From positions 5,859,410-5,923,409 of the forward strand of contig CM046453.1 in assembly GCA_025506515.1 (NCBI GenBank): a stretch of DNA of 64,000 nt. The letters are read 5' to 3'. The translations under genes and the position numbers were made by a program. The notes below the pieces were generated by a model. It saw only the letters and a list, made by a program, of their open reading frames with translations, was not told where the DNA came from and ran no database searches. The stretch is from Flaveria trinervia (Eukaryota > Streptophyta > Magnoliopsida > Asterales > Asteraceae). Shown in pieces: positions 1 to 11,831 of the stretch; positions within the stretch are counted from its first letter, which is position 1, and each line of letters opens with the position of its first letter.

Positions 1-1525
1 AGTCCTTCGGTTTGCTTTTTATATGATTTTAACTAAGATTATTTGTTCTAATCAACAAATAAATTTTATATTGATATTTTGCATTCTTTATTTGTATGAT
101 ACAGACTGTTTTGCAGAAGCGTATGGTGAGGGCAGCTTAAAGATGTGTACTTCCTTCTCTATGTGTGATGAGATTTTAATGAACATGAAAAAGGCAAGTC
201 CGTAACTGCATGTACTTTAATTTATTCACACACACACAAAACTAGTCAAATACCATATAATCATATATACTTAAACAAAATTTTAAGTATCATATAATAT
301 CTCTATGAAACTTACCAAATATCATGTATAAATTATTATATATTGCCATTTTACCCTTGTTAAATCGACAAACCTTTATATTTACCTATTTTCTTAACTC
401 ATCTTGTTATGTGTGTTTTTTTGGTACTAAACTTCTTTATATTAATACGACAATTTTATATTGTCTTTCCAGCTTACTCGAATTTTTATAACATTTTATG
501 CGTCATTTTACATTAATTTACTGATTTCTACAACGTTTTTTTACTGCTTGTAAATATTTTTTACCAAATCGGCGTACATCATATTTTTTTGTCAGGTAAA
601 TATGATTTTATATCAAGTTATTATTTATTTTTATTTTATTATTTATTTTTTAATTTTTGTATTCCCTTATATTTTATGTTATGACTCACAATGCTTGTTG
701 ATACTTTTTCAGGGTCCATATTCACACAAACTTCTAGTTGGCAGTGACACGAGGGATAGTGTCATTGCAAGCACCACATTAGGAGGCATTGTGCTCTTTA
801 TCCCTCTATCAAGGTTCAACTATTAACTTTTTTGTATACTAATTTTCTTATTTATTTTGAAGTAATTACTACTTTCTAAAGTAATTGTCACACTTTAGGG
901 ATGAGCATATGCTTTTGAAACGGGTGCAATTGAGAATGGCTAGAGACCCGTTGACAGCTCCTATTCTCGGGGCTGACCATGCACAGTTTCGTTTCTCAGT
1001 CCCAGATCCGATATGTCCGTATCTCATTGTTGATCCTGTAAGTTTCACACTTTACTTTTTCTTTCTTGAACAGCAAGATGGAACATTTCATTAGCTAGCA
1101 AGATGCTAAAATGTGTACAATCACCAATTTTCAAATTTTAAAAACATTGAGTTACAACATTAAAAAAAATCCATTTAAAAACATTTGAACAGAAACAGGA
1201 AAGCCTGTAAGTTCATAGTTGTTAAAGTCTTGTAACAGAAGCACGCAATTAATCCTTGCAACATCTCAGTTTTATTTGGGGCTGTTTGGATGCGTACGGA
1301 TTGCTATTGATCATTGGGGTCATAGTTTGATATATTTAAATCCATCTTCCCTTTATTTAACACAATTATTTAATTGCAGGTTGTTGGTTTCATACTTGAT
1401 GAGAAATGTTAAGGCAATTTTTAGAGCTGTCTGATGTGCAAAAGGAGAAGATATTGGCAGACTCCGATGAATGGCTCAAGGTCGTCAGTCTTCTTGAACG
1501 AGCTAGTGCTCTAAATTCTGTGTAG
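1..1525 (+). CDS. 3' part of CPSF-A/DDB1-like protein gene (frameshifted last exon)
   Basis: This is the C-terminal end of a protein of the CPSF-A/DDB1/SF3B3 superfamily. These are beta-propeller scaffolds used in mRNA 3' processing, splicing or CUL4 ubiquitin ligases. It most resembles the plant branch typified by Arabidopsis At3g11960. Visible exons are about 117-193, 713-813, 899-1037 and 1380-1525. They join in phase to give FIPLSRDEHMLLKRVQ, then DPLTAPILGADHAQFR, then RQFLELSDVQKEKIL and LLERASALNSV before a TAG at 1523. The family signature is the PLTAP..G.DH segment followed by a D-x-x-M-L-x-QFLEL end. The first intron (194-712) starts with GC in the context AAG|GCAAGT. In the last exon the frame breaks in the A run at 1404-1406, where one base is missing between ILDE and MLRQFLEL. 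The 5' end lies outside the window and the left edge of the first visible exon is uncertain. The family match is from memory of motifs, not a search. Confidence 0.75.
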
Positions 1526-2066
1526 GACATCAAAAACACTATGAGAACAGGTAGTTTAACAATTTGTTAGGTAATAGCAACCAGTGGCAAAATCAGATGG
1601 GTCTTTTTTTTGTGCTAAGATTTCTAATAGCCCGATGCTAGGATTTTCTGGTCGGGTTGTTCTATGATCTCTACACTAAAGTTTGAACATTATTGAAGTT
1701 GAAAAACCTAAAATTCTGCTCAGGTGACCGCTAGTTGATTTGTTTGTGCCTTTTAGAGTTTTAGTCACAATTTGCAAGTAGCCTAACTAGCTATGAAGAA
1801 CATACGCAATTGAAGTTTAGATCAAATTAAGCGGAAATATGAAAATCTAAGGCTAACTTTAGTTTATAAAGATAGCTAAAAGGAGAAAATCAAATTCAAA
1901 ATCCACAACAGACGAATTTCGAACTTGAGCCACTTAAAATTAAATGAAAAGGTTATCTAGCCAATTACCACCACAACAATCTATACAAATAAATTTAATT
2001 TAATGGAGTCATTTCCTAAAAAGATATGAAGTCACTCGGATTCTTGATTACAAATTAGCAACTCCT
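1526..2066. other. Intergenic, AT-rich, nothing recognised
   Basis: This stretch follows the stop codon of the CPSF-A-like gene and should include its 3' UTR. I see no coding exon, structured RNA or clear repeat in it. Confidence 0.5.
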
Positions 2067-2075
2067 GTGTATATG

Positions 2076-2351
2076 TTTTTTTTTAACGGAAAACGAATAA
2101 TTTTTAAGTCCGATCACCCAGGTAAACTTATTGGCGAAAGCCCACTCACACCCGCGAACACAGACAGCGCTGGTGATTGGATTCGCTCACCATTTCAAAG
2201 GAAACCACCACCCAAATGCCCACTATGGTAAAACCCTTGATCCACTTAAAGCATATTGCACCTAATGAGACTTCAACTCATAACCTTCATTTTAAAAAGT
2301 CATAGAATACCTCCTTCTAAACCAGTTGATCTAGAACTCATTGGCACTCAC
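2076..2351 (-). mobile_element. tRNA-derived SINE, minus orientation
   Basis: Read on the minus strand, this has a polymerase III A-box-like stretch (ATCAACTGGTTTAGAAGG). It is followed about 45 bases later by a B-box-like stretch (ATGAGTTGAAGTCTCATT) and ends in an A-rich tail, seen as the T run at 2076-2084 on the + strand. The element is flanked by near-identical 9-bp direct repeats, GTGTATATG at 2067-2075 and GTGTATACG at 2352-2360, which fit target-site duplications. A-box, B-box, tail and duplications together support a SINE. The family is unknown to me. Confidence 0.6.
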
Positions 2352-2360
2352 GTGTATACG

Positions 2361-3464
2361 TAGATTAAAGTTTTCTTTGAAATATATCACATCTTAATCT
2401 TAATTGGATAATAAAATAAAAATTGCACACGCCCTCGAGAATGATGAAACCTCCCAAAAATATGACTCCCGATCGGAAAAATAAATTCCTACGAGTCATA
2501 CCAAAATAGAACAACACCCACTAAAAGACACCATATCAAAAGTTAAACTCTGCAAATCAAGATTACTCCAACAAAGTATGTTGAAATACATATTTGAATG
2601 AAAGGTCATTTTTAGCTCTCATTTAAAGGACTCGTCTAGACCATCAATTTTTTACCAATGGTTTATATAATTTAACTAAGAAGTAAGGATTTCAATCAAA
2701 CTAAATAAGGATTGTAATGGATTTTACATCAAGTCCATATTTTTCTCAAACTTTTTCTTTTATTTGTTGTTTTACATCAACTCAAATGACACAAATGACA
2801 GAGAGTGAGAGAAGAGAAATCTCATTTCATTATATATCCCACAAATGATCTATTACAATGGACATAATGATCTAACTATCGTTTACTCATTATTACAATA
2901 TAACCCTAGGTCCCTTCCTAATTACAAAGAATGACTAGTTGAACCCTATACAAATGTTTGTTAAAACTCATGACTTAAGCTACACTTCAGCTATTCTTTT
3001 AGCTAGAAATGTTTGTTAAAAATTTCATGTAGCTTTGAATCTACATGAACCGAGCGTTGGGTTGGGTAACGAGTCAGAATGGATCTTGGGCCTGGATACC
3101 GAGGTTAAATGTGTGTTTGAGCGTGAAATATGAATAAAATGAGCAGAATACTTGCCTTTATATAAGAAAAGTCAGCTAGTTAATACGCCCTGCATCGAGT
3201 GTCACTAATGCATCTGTCGTGCATGCATTGCCTCGAGCCCTTTTTGGCTATGCGATCCGCGTCCAAACCAAGTGTGGCTCGCATCAGTGTCAATGTGTCT
3301 GGCACATGCCCATTAGTCAGCATCCACATATTTTGTTTGTATGGTTTTCTAGCCAAGTTGATGCACCCTCCATCCACTTTTTGATACGGACCACATCAAC
3401 CCTATATTCCAAGCCAGGGGCTTTGTGCGTTGGACCCCACCAAGGGTTGCCGACCTTGGGCCCC
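2361..3464. repeat. Intergenic; unassigned repeat-like DNA
   Basis: The first 700 bases are AT-rich without recognisable content. From about 3060 to 3464 the base composition becomes richer in G and C, with a TATA-like stretch (CTTTATATAAG, near 3156) and no sustained open frame. It looks like the edge of an old LTR or another dispersed repeat, but I cannot name it. Confidence 0.3.
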
Positions 3465-3472
3465 GTTTCAGA

Positions 3473-4060
3473 TAGGGCTGTAAACGAGCCGAGTCGAGCT
3501 GGCTCGAAAATTTTAACGAGCTTAAAACACTGGCTCGAATTTGGCTCGTGAAAAGCTCGAGCCAGCTTGTGCCACGTTCGAGCCGACTCGATTTAAATTT
3601 TTTTCTTATATTAATTTATATGAAAACTTAAAAAATATATATTAAAGCTTTTATATTTTGTTGGGTACTCCATACCAAGGGAAACAAAGATCATTATTTG
3701 AATATAAACAATTTACTATAAAGTTATATATTTTTAAACAAGATATTTGATGTTTCTAAAACGAATTCATTTTTATTTTAAGAAAACCTTTTTAAAATCG
3801 TAGTAAAAAATAATAATAACAATAGTAGTAGTAGTAGTAGTAATAATAATAATTATTATACTATATAAATATATGCACTGAGTCACGAGTCGAGCCAATG
3901 AACCAAGTCACGAGCCGAGCTAACCCTGGCTCGAGTTCGGCTAGTTTAGAATTCGAGCCGAGTCAAGCCGGCTCGTTTAGATACGAGCTTTTTTCGAGCC
4001 GAGCTTTATTCGAGCTTTTCTCTAGCGAACTTCGAGCCACGAACTTTTTGTACAACCCTA
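3473..4060. mobile_element. Non-autonomous hAT-like element with GAGCC subterminal repeats
   Basis: The ends form a short imperfect terminal inverted repeat. The left end starts TAGGGCTGTAAAC and the reverse complement of the right end starts TAGGGTTGTACAAA. Both subterminal regions (3473-3590 and 3880-4045) are crowded with GAGCC/GGCTCG words in both orientations, as expected for transposase-binding repeats of hAT elements. The centre is AT-rich non-coding DNA with a TAG/TAA microsatellite at about 3822-3856. The flanking octamers GTTTCAGA (3465-3472) and CTTTCATG (4061-4068) share only TTTCA, so the target-site duplication is decayed or the call slightly off. No transposase is present. Confidence 0.6.
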
Positions 4061-5732
4061 CTTTCATGGGTTGTCAAAACCCTGCTTTTTAGAAGATTAT
4101 TGGTTCTGGATTTCAGTAGTGCTACATACATCAAGAAGAAACATAAGATGGTAATTGTGGCGGCCAACAACATCACCTTCTTCACAATGTTTGTTTCCCA
4201 TAACAACAAACATCTAATTAGCTCTATTTAATCTTGTTGGCCAGCTCGAGTCTTTTGGTCCCACTTTTTCGTTCTTACCTATTTCTAGTGAGTTAAAAAT
4301 GTGTTTGTAAGGACCTTATCACCATATATTTCGTATCATGCATATCATTATCCTCAAAAGTTCCAACTCTACATCGTTTGATCTTTATTTTCCATAACTT
4401 GAAATATTTTGTTAAATTCATTTCTTTTCCTCTTGATCCTTGTCTAATGTAATTAAAAGCACAGGATACAACTTCCTTCCTCATTATCTCTTGTTCACTT
4501 ACTTTAGTTTAAACCTTTGTATTTTGATCTATAGGATTACTTTTCATTGCATCCCTACAAAAATCAATATGAACTAGATTATTCTTATTATATTTTTAAT
4601 TTCTTTGAGTCATTACCATCAATCAATTCCTGAATTTCATCCTCAAACCTTTTGGGCGTTTCATCAAACACTTGATGAACATGCTTAACTTTTATAATTT
4701 GAGAAGAATAAGGAAATCAAAAACACTTTCTTTATCATCAGAAATGTCGAAACTACTTTTTTGTTGTGGTACATATGTGTTTACCCTAAATTTTATGGAT
4801 ACTCCTTGAATTATAGCCATATTTGATCATGTCTGGTTCACTAATGCCATGTATGCTTCTATTGATCAATCTTGATTTATGTATGATTCGATTGATCTAT
4901 TTTAATTCAACCTAGTTGAATCCTAAATCTTCATTGTAAACCATTGTTGAATCATGTGATCTTATAACATAGCTTTCATTTACGATCAATTTGCTTGTTT
5001 CCGCTATAGAAACTTTAAAGTCCATAAAGGTGTGTTCATGCTCCTCTAAAATCTTGTTCATTTCTTGAATCCAGGTGTTATTCATCATTAGAGTATCTTA
5101 ATGAGCTCATAGGAGGATTTAGAACTCTGATACCACTATTGCAATACAAATGTAAATAGAAAGATTTCTAGAGAGAGATTAAACAAACTTAACATTTTAT
5201 TATGTAACCCTTATCAAGTAGTTATAGATCTTTTTAACGACCTCATTAGTCGTTATTCAATGCTACAACATAAACCCCTATCTTTACAAGAATGACTGTT
5301 TAAACCCTCACCTATGTAACACGTAACATGCCCGTCCACACTTTCTCATGCGTACAAACACATGAGATAGAGTTAGACATAATGGTAAAGGACCCGAAAC
5401 GTAAGCATCTTGAATGGTCACTATAGTGAAAATAACACCGATATATCAAATCAAACATGGGATGGAAGACGCCTCAAGCCGAGGTCCATAGGGCGCAAAT
5501 GAAGGGGTGGGGAGGGCTCATAACTACGCTAAAACCCCAATTCCCCCGTTACATATTCATCATTTTCATCCTATAGAGAGAAATAGGGGTTTCGTACATA
5601 GAAAGTCTAGAAACAACCATTTGATTCATCATTGTCATTGTTATTAAATCAATTATGCTAAAGTATAAAGAAACACATGAAATAGGTAACAGTTATCCTT
5701 AGATATGAGTTTGTCATTAGATATGAAGTATT
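4061..5732 (-). mobile_element. Decayed LTR-retrotransposon relic, minus strand
   Basis: An antisense primer-binding site (CTCTGATACCA, 5125-5135, complementary to initiator tRNA-Met priming sequence) lies next to a minus-strand stretch at about 4910-5090. That stretch reads open for roughly 55 codons (with words such as EMNKILEEHEHTFMDFK), like the start of a gag gene. No LTR pair, pol or clear boundaries are visible. The rest of the interval to 5732 is AT-rich and unassigned. Confidence 0.35.
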
Positions 5733-6002
5733 TGTTGAATAGTTAGGGTTTTTACATCAACTGTTAATTGTATTTTTAAGCATTATTTTTTATAGTTATA
5801 AAGTATATTTTGATGCATATTATGTATATATTACATGCCTTTTTTGATTATTCTTTACAACACTTGTTTGTGTTAGACTATGTCGGTTTTAGTTAGCACA
5901 TTAATATTGTTTAGGTACTAAAGTGTAATTAGGTTTTCTATATATTTGGATGTAATCTCTTATTTGAATAATATTTAAAACCTATTAAATCTCTATTTTG
6001 AT
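5733..6002 (+). repeat. Putative 5' LTR of Ty1/copia element
   Basis: The segment begins TGTTGAATAG and ends directly before a perfect primer-binding site for initiator tRNA-Met (TTGGTATCAGAGCC, 6003-6016). Its length of about 270 bp is plausible for a copia LTR. The right end does not show the usual CA, and no 3' LTR partner is visible in the window, so the boundaries rest on the primer site and the TG start only. Confidence 0.45.
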
Positions 6003-6755
6003 TTGGTATCAGAGCCAAATCAAAACCAAAAACAAAATTCTTGGCTCATCTCCTCTAACCCTAATTCAGCCACACCTATCCTCAACCGATTAAACCTTCG
6101 GCCTAAACCCTACATCACACATCCATACCTATCGGAATTTGCTTTTAATTATTCTCATGGCTCCGATCATAACCTTTTCCAACCAAGAGAAGACTGCTCA
6201 TAATTCCCACAAATTTGCCTTCACCCTTAAACCTACAAACTATGGCTACTGTGTTTTATGATCGAATCCTTTCTCACATCTCATAATCTTTTTTGTTATG
6301 CTGATAGAACAGTTCCATGCCCAGAACCGAAAATCACCAATTAAAATAGTTACAACCGACAATTCAAGTTATCTTCCATGGATTTCAAATGATGCCCATA
6401 TTCATAACTCATTATCTCCATCGTTTCTGAAGAATCTTATTAGCATTTCAAGGAAAATCATCTCGTGAGGTATGGCTATCTCTAGAACGGGCCTATGCGC
6501 CTGTTAGCTCTACTCATGAGTTTTCTCTCAAAAAATCAGCTTCTTAGAATAACAATAAATGGTGATGAAAAACCAGTCGATTACCTTAGCAGAGCCCAAG
6601 AATATGCCACTGCTCTAGCCAATATTGGAGAACCAATGAAAGATAATGATTTAGTGTTATTAAATCTTGCAGGACTTCGTGATGAATACAATGGTCTTAA
6701 AGCAAACTTGCTGGCCCGATCGCCCCATATCAATTTTCATGAACTGCATGGTCTG
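6003..6755 (+). pseudogene. Ty1/copia gag remnant with primer-binding site
   Basis: After the primer-binding site the sequence encodes pieces of a copia gag (UBN2/gag-polypeptide family) in shifting frames. Pieces are HKFAFTLKPTNYGYW near 6205-6250 and SYLPWISNDAHIHNSL near 6370-6410. A clean stretch from 6495 includes LLRITINGDEKPVDYLSRA and LVLLNLAGLRDEYNGL. The last copia-like residues are FHELHGL, ending near 6755. Past that point the sequence switches to gypsy-derived DNA, so the gypsy element at 6812-13808 lies inside this copia element. Copia sequence resumes at 13809 in its pol region. Confidence 0.7.
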
Positions 6756-6811
6756 CGTACGCGTTATGGATACTGCATGGTGCTAATTGTCACATAATTA
6801 TAAATCCAGAC

Positions 6812-6885
6812 TTATAATTATAATGTTTAATGTTTTAACTACTGTGATTGACTAACTGTGAGGTCTCCGGGAACGTGGCCTTACA
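6812..6885 (+). repeat. Truncated 5' LTR of the gypsy element
   Basis: Only the last 75 or so bases of the LTR remain. They match the end of the 3' LTR closely, including TATAATGTTTAATGTTTTAACT and the GTGAGGTCTCCGGGAA...CCTTACA terminus. The rest of the roughly 2-kb LTR is missing, so this copy cannot have been reverse-transcribed in its present form. Confidence 0.7.
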
Positions 6886-7242
6886 AGTTGGTATCAGAGC
6901 CAAAGTTTAAGAGAATTGGGTTAAATAAAATTTTTAAAACCTAAACTTAAACTGAAAATGGGACAAATGGAGGGATATCAGCCCGAGTAGCTACGTGTCA
7001 TCAGGTATGTATTTTCTTAATGATAACCGGTATTATATGTGCATGCTATTTGATTTATGTGCTCTTAGTAGATTTAGATACTGATTAGGTCAGGATAGGA
7101 AATGCTTGGGGTATGAAGAGTAAAGTAAGTGGCTAATCACAACTGGCCACTATAATTAGGGACTTACTATACTTGACATAAACTGAGCTATTACCTTAAA
7201 TGACCGTGTTAGTGTTTGAATCTTATAGTGTGCGTTTAAAGG

Positions 7243-8455
7243 ATGGCTGGCGGTAGATCTTCGAAAGCCTTTTGTGGTGGAGGTCACGGTGCTGCTCCGC
7301 GACCCAAGAGAGGAAGACCCAGAGTCGAGAAAGTGGTTCATGAAGAACCAAGACCCCTCATCCGGAGGGTGGCGACGAGAGCGTCAATCTGAGAGCCTCA
7401 GTAAAGGAGGCTGTTGTGGAAGAAGTTCATCAAGTCATGCAGACAATCTTACCGTCTGTAGTGACCGAAGTTATCAAGGTAGTACGGGAAGGGGATAGAA
7501 AGGAGAGGAACAAGTCCTCAGGAGGACGAGAGCAACCGGAGCCGAAATGGTTCTCTCTGATGATGAAGAGGAGGAAGAAGAGCCTGTGCCGGAGGCGACA
7601 CGAGGCTGTAACTACGGGGCGTTTATGAGATGCAAGCCCCCTACCTTTGATGGAAACGACACTGCTGTTGCTGCTCACCGGTGGGTAAGGGAAATGGAGG
7701 CTATTCTCGATATCAGCGAGTGCCGTGAAGATCAGAAGGTGAAATTCGCTACCCACTCTTTTGTGGACTCGACTTTGTGTTGGTGGGACAACATTGTCCA
7801 AGCCGAGGGTAGCAGGGCCATTAGGAGAATGAGATGGCCTGAACTGAAAAAGTTAGTTATTGAGGAGTTCTGTCCTCACCGGAAATGGACAAGGTTGAGA
7901 GGGAGTTCTTGCAACTTGAAGCGGGAACCATGACCCACCAGCTATACACCACAAAATTTAATGAAATGGCATGGTTGGTGCCTGATCAAGTGACACCACT
8001 ATCATGAAAGATTAAGAGATACATCCAGGGCTGCCAGCGGATATCTGTAAGCATATGATCGTCGCTCGGCCGAGCACTTTTAGGTCGGTAGTTGATTTGG
8101 CTAGTAATTATATGATGAGCACGAGGTGGTGGTGGCTGAGGTGAACAAGAAGGGTGGTGGTGACCGAATTGGAATGGGAAACGGTTAGGATGTGGTGGAG
8201 CCGCTCCAAACAATAAGGTGGCGAAGGCGGGTGACCGACGTCTGGTCATAACTGGTGCAGGGTTCAAGAAGTGTGGCAAATGTGGACGGGAGCATACTGG
8301 TGAGTGCATAATGGAATGAATGTATGCTTCAGGTGTGGCCAGCCTGGCCACATCGCTAGAGACTGTAAGAAGCTGAGGGCGGAGAGCTCTGGAGCGAAGA
8401 AGAAGAAGCCGGAGGAAGGAGGGCAGAGGGCAGGTGCTAGAGCTTACACCATGAC
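7243..8455 (+). pseudogene. Gypsy gag remnant with zinc knuckles
   Basis: A plausible gag start ATG at 7243 opens a short frame (MAGGRSSKAF...) that stops after about 50 codons. Gag continues in another frame around 7547-7933 with the retrotransposon gag core (PPTFDGNDTAVAAHRWVREM and STLCWWDNIV). Two CCHC-like knuckles follow near 8275-8375: a truncated CGKCGREHTGEC and a standard CFRCGQPGHIARDC. Several frameshifts and stops separate these pieces, so no functional Gag can be made from this copy. Confidence 0.7.
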
Positions 8456-11400
8456 CCGGGAGGAAGCCAGAGCTGATCCTGATGTTGTGTCAGGTATGTT
8501 TCTAGTAAACCAAACTTGTGCCTCTGTATTGTTGATTCTGGTGCTAGTAGGAGTTTTATTTCCACTACTTTATGTGTTAAGTTGCCTATTAGTAGTAGAA
8601 ATTTCAGTGAACTATTCGATGTAGAAACCGCTACTGGCAAGTCCACGAGAATTATTGATGTGATAGAGGACTGTGCTATAAAACTAGAAGGTCATAGGTT
8701 TGCTGCTAGGTTACACATGACGCCCCTAGGTGGATTTGATGTAGTACTGGGGATGGACTAGTTAGCAACCTATGAAGCAAACATCAGTCACAAGAAAATG
8801 ATTCGATTAGTTACGCCCGATGGGAGTTTGGTTATGATTTATGGAGATCGTGATGCTACGATCCCGAAGATGATTTCGATGGCGGTGGCGGGGAAGTGCA
8901 TGAGACGTGGATGTAGTGCCTACTCGGCATACGTGAAAGATGTGGATGCGTCGGTACCGCAATTATCCTAGGTACCAGTGGTGTGTGACTTTCAGGATGT
9001 ATTCCCGGAAGACTTACCCGGCGTGCACCGGATCGCGAGATTGAGTTCCAAATTGATTTGATACCCGGTGCTCAACCCGTTGCCAAAGCACCATATCGAT
9101 TAGCTCCTACTGAGATGAAGGAACTCATGAGCCAGTTACAGGAGTTGATGGATAAGGGATTCATTCGACTGAGTATCTCTCCATGGGGTGCTCCAGTATT
9201 GTTTGTAAAGAAAAAGGACGGAAGTATGCGAATGTGCATCGACTACCGAGAGCTGAACAAGTTGACGGTCAAGAATCGGTACCCCTTACCAAGAATTGAT
9301 GATCTGTTTGACAAGCTCCAAGGTTCCAGTTGGTTCTTGAGAATAGATCTACGATCTGGCTACCATCAATTGAAGGTGAAGGAACAAGACATTCCTAAGA
9401 CAGCTTTCCGTACGCGTTATGGACACTACGAGTTCCTCGTTGTGTCTTTCGGTCTAACTAACGCGCCAGCTTCCTTTATGGACTTGATGAATCGAGTGGG
9501 CCGGCCGATGTTGGATAGATCAGTGATTGTGTTCATTGATGATATTCTGATCTACTCGAAGAGCGAAGAAGAGCATGCCGATCACATTCGGGAGGTGGTG
9601 GAGACATTAAGAAGGGAGAAGTTGAATGCCAAATTCTCCAAGTGCATGTTCTGGTTGTGCGAAGTTCAATTCTTGGGTCATGTGGTGAATCCTGACGGGA
9701 TTATGGTAAACCCCGCTAAGGTGGAGGCAGTGATGCAATGGAAGTCTCCAAAAACGCCATCCGAGATTTGTAGTTTCTTGGGGTTGGCGGGATATTATCG
9801 AAGGTTCATTCAAGACTTTTCCAAGATCGCTTCTCCACTAACCAAGTTGACCCGAAAGGATGTAAAGTTTATATGGGGTCAAGCTCAAGAGTAGGCTTTC
9901 GAGGAGTTAAAAGCAATGTTGACTCAAGCTCCTGTTCTGTCATTACCCGAAGGAAGCAAGGATTTGGTGGTTTATTCAGATGCTTCCTACTCCGGGTTGG
10001 GGTGCGTATTAATGCAGAGAGGGAAGGTTATAGCCTATGCATCCCGACAGTTGAAAGTTCATGAGGTCAATTATCCCACTCATGACTTGGAGCTAGCAGG
10101 CGTGGTCTTTGCATTGAAGATTTGGAGACACTATCTCTACGGGACGAAGTGCACCATTTTCACTAACCACAAGAGCTTGAAGTACTTCTTCGAGCAAAAG
10201 GATCTGAACATAAGGCAGAGAAGATGGTTGGAGCTCATAAAAGATTAAGATTATAAGATCCATTACCATCCGGGCAAAGCCAACGTGGTGGCTGATGCTC
10301 TTAGCCGAAAGGAGAGGCCCGAGCCAATTCGGGTGAAAGCATATCAACTAATCATGACCTCTGATGTGATGAAGCAAGTCAAGGAGTTTCAAGATGAGGC
10401 ACTGAAAGAAGATCATCTTAACTCTGAAAGGATGAGAGGTCTGGTTAGGGAATTGGGTGAAAACACACTTGGTGTTAAACTCGATTTGGACGGGTGTGGA
10501 TTCCTCGTTTCGGGGATCTATGTGTCAGGATTATGGATGAAGCTCACAAGACTCGATACTCCATTCATCCTGGTGCCACAAAAATGTATCAAGATATGAA
10601 GAAAGATTATCGGTGGCCGGGTATGAAGCGTGATGTGGTGGAGTATGTGAGTAAGTGCCTTACTTGCTTACGGGTGAAGGCCGAGCATCAGAAGCCGTAT
10701 GGGAAGATCCAACCTTTGGATATACCGGAATGGAAGTGGGAGCACATCACCATGAATTTCATTACGAAGCTATCGCGTACTCCAAAAGGGTACGATGCCA
10801 TATGGGTGATTATCGACGTCTGACGAAAAGTGCTCACTTCCTACTAATCCGCGAGACATATTCATCTGAGAGGTTGGCAGATCTATTCATCAAGGAAATT
10901 GTAACTCGCCACGGTGTGTCGGTGTCTATTGTGTCTAATCGTGACACCCGGTTTACATCTAAATTTTGGAAGAAATTCCACGACGCCATGGGGACGAGGT
11001 TACATATTAGCACGGCTTATCATCCCCAAACTGATGGTCAGTCAGAAAGGACCATTCAGACATTGGAAGACATGCTTCGGGCATGTGTGATTGATTTTGG
11101 GGGAAGTTGGGAGGATCACTTATCGTTAGCTGAATTCTCGTACAACAACAGCTATCATGCCAGCATTGGTATGCCACCATACGAGATGCTATATGGTAGG
11201 AGATGCAAAACACCCGTTTTTAGGGTGATATTGGGCAGAAGGAATTGGGGAGCGTCGAGGTCATTGAGGCTATGACTGAGAAGCTTGAGAAGATTAAAGC
11301 CTTCATGAAGGCAGCTAAAGATAGGCAGAAGTCGTATGCCGATAAACAACGCAGACCGATCAAGTTCCAGGTGGGTGACCGGGTTATGTTGAAGGTCTCA

Positions 11401-11792
11401 CCTTGGAAGGGTATTATCCAATTCAGGAAGCGGGGCAAGTTGAGCCCAAGATATATAGGCCCTTTCCGAATCATTGCTTGAGTAGGAGAGGTGGCCTATA
11501 GTTGGAGTTACCAGATGAGTTAAGTGGGATTCACCCAACATTCCATGTATTTCATCTGAGAAAGTGTTTAGTTGATGAAGACATGATTGTTCCACTGGAG
11601 GATATCGAAGTAGACGAAAGGCTCAATTATGTTGAGAAACTAGTGGTAATCATCGATCATAAAGAGAAGAGACTGAGGAATAAAGTGGTTCCTCTTGTGC
11701 GTGTACAGTGGAAGCACAGGAAGGGATCCGAATCTACATGGGAAACTGAGGAGGAGATGAGGCAGCATTATCCTCGTCTGTTTGAGGAATAA
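8456..11792 (+). pseudogene. Gypsy pol remnant (PR-RT-RNaseH-IN-chromodomain-like)
   Basis: The aspartic protease carries IVDSGASRSFI near 8525. The reverse transcriptase (9058-9894) has LRIDLRSGYHQ and the catalytic FIDDILIYS box intact. The RNase H part (9901-10248) reads VVYSDASYSGLG, but its TDHKSL aspartate is Asn at 10165-10167. The integrase zinc-binding part is near 10545-10680, and the core runs from 10740 to about 11220. Both core aspartates are Asn, at 10755-10757 (MNFITKL) and 10937-10939 (SNRDTRF), while the later glutamate in SERTIQ is present. The C-terminal 11502-11792 frame ends in a chromodomain-like segment. In-frame stops at about 9892 and 10246 and further frameshifts confirm that it is dead. 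Confidence 0.8.
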
Positions 11793-11831
11793 CAGGTTTC
11801 GGGGACGAAACCTATATAAAGGGGGTGGACT

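Noticed and set aside
7430..8351. Minus-strand open frames over the gypsy gag region
   Set aside because: They are antisense to recognisable gag and zinc-knuckle sequence on the + strand.
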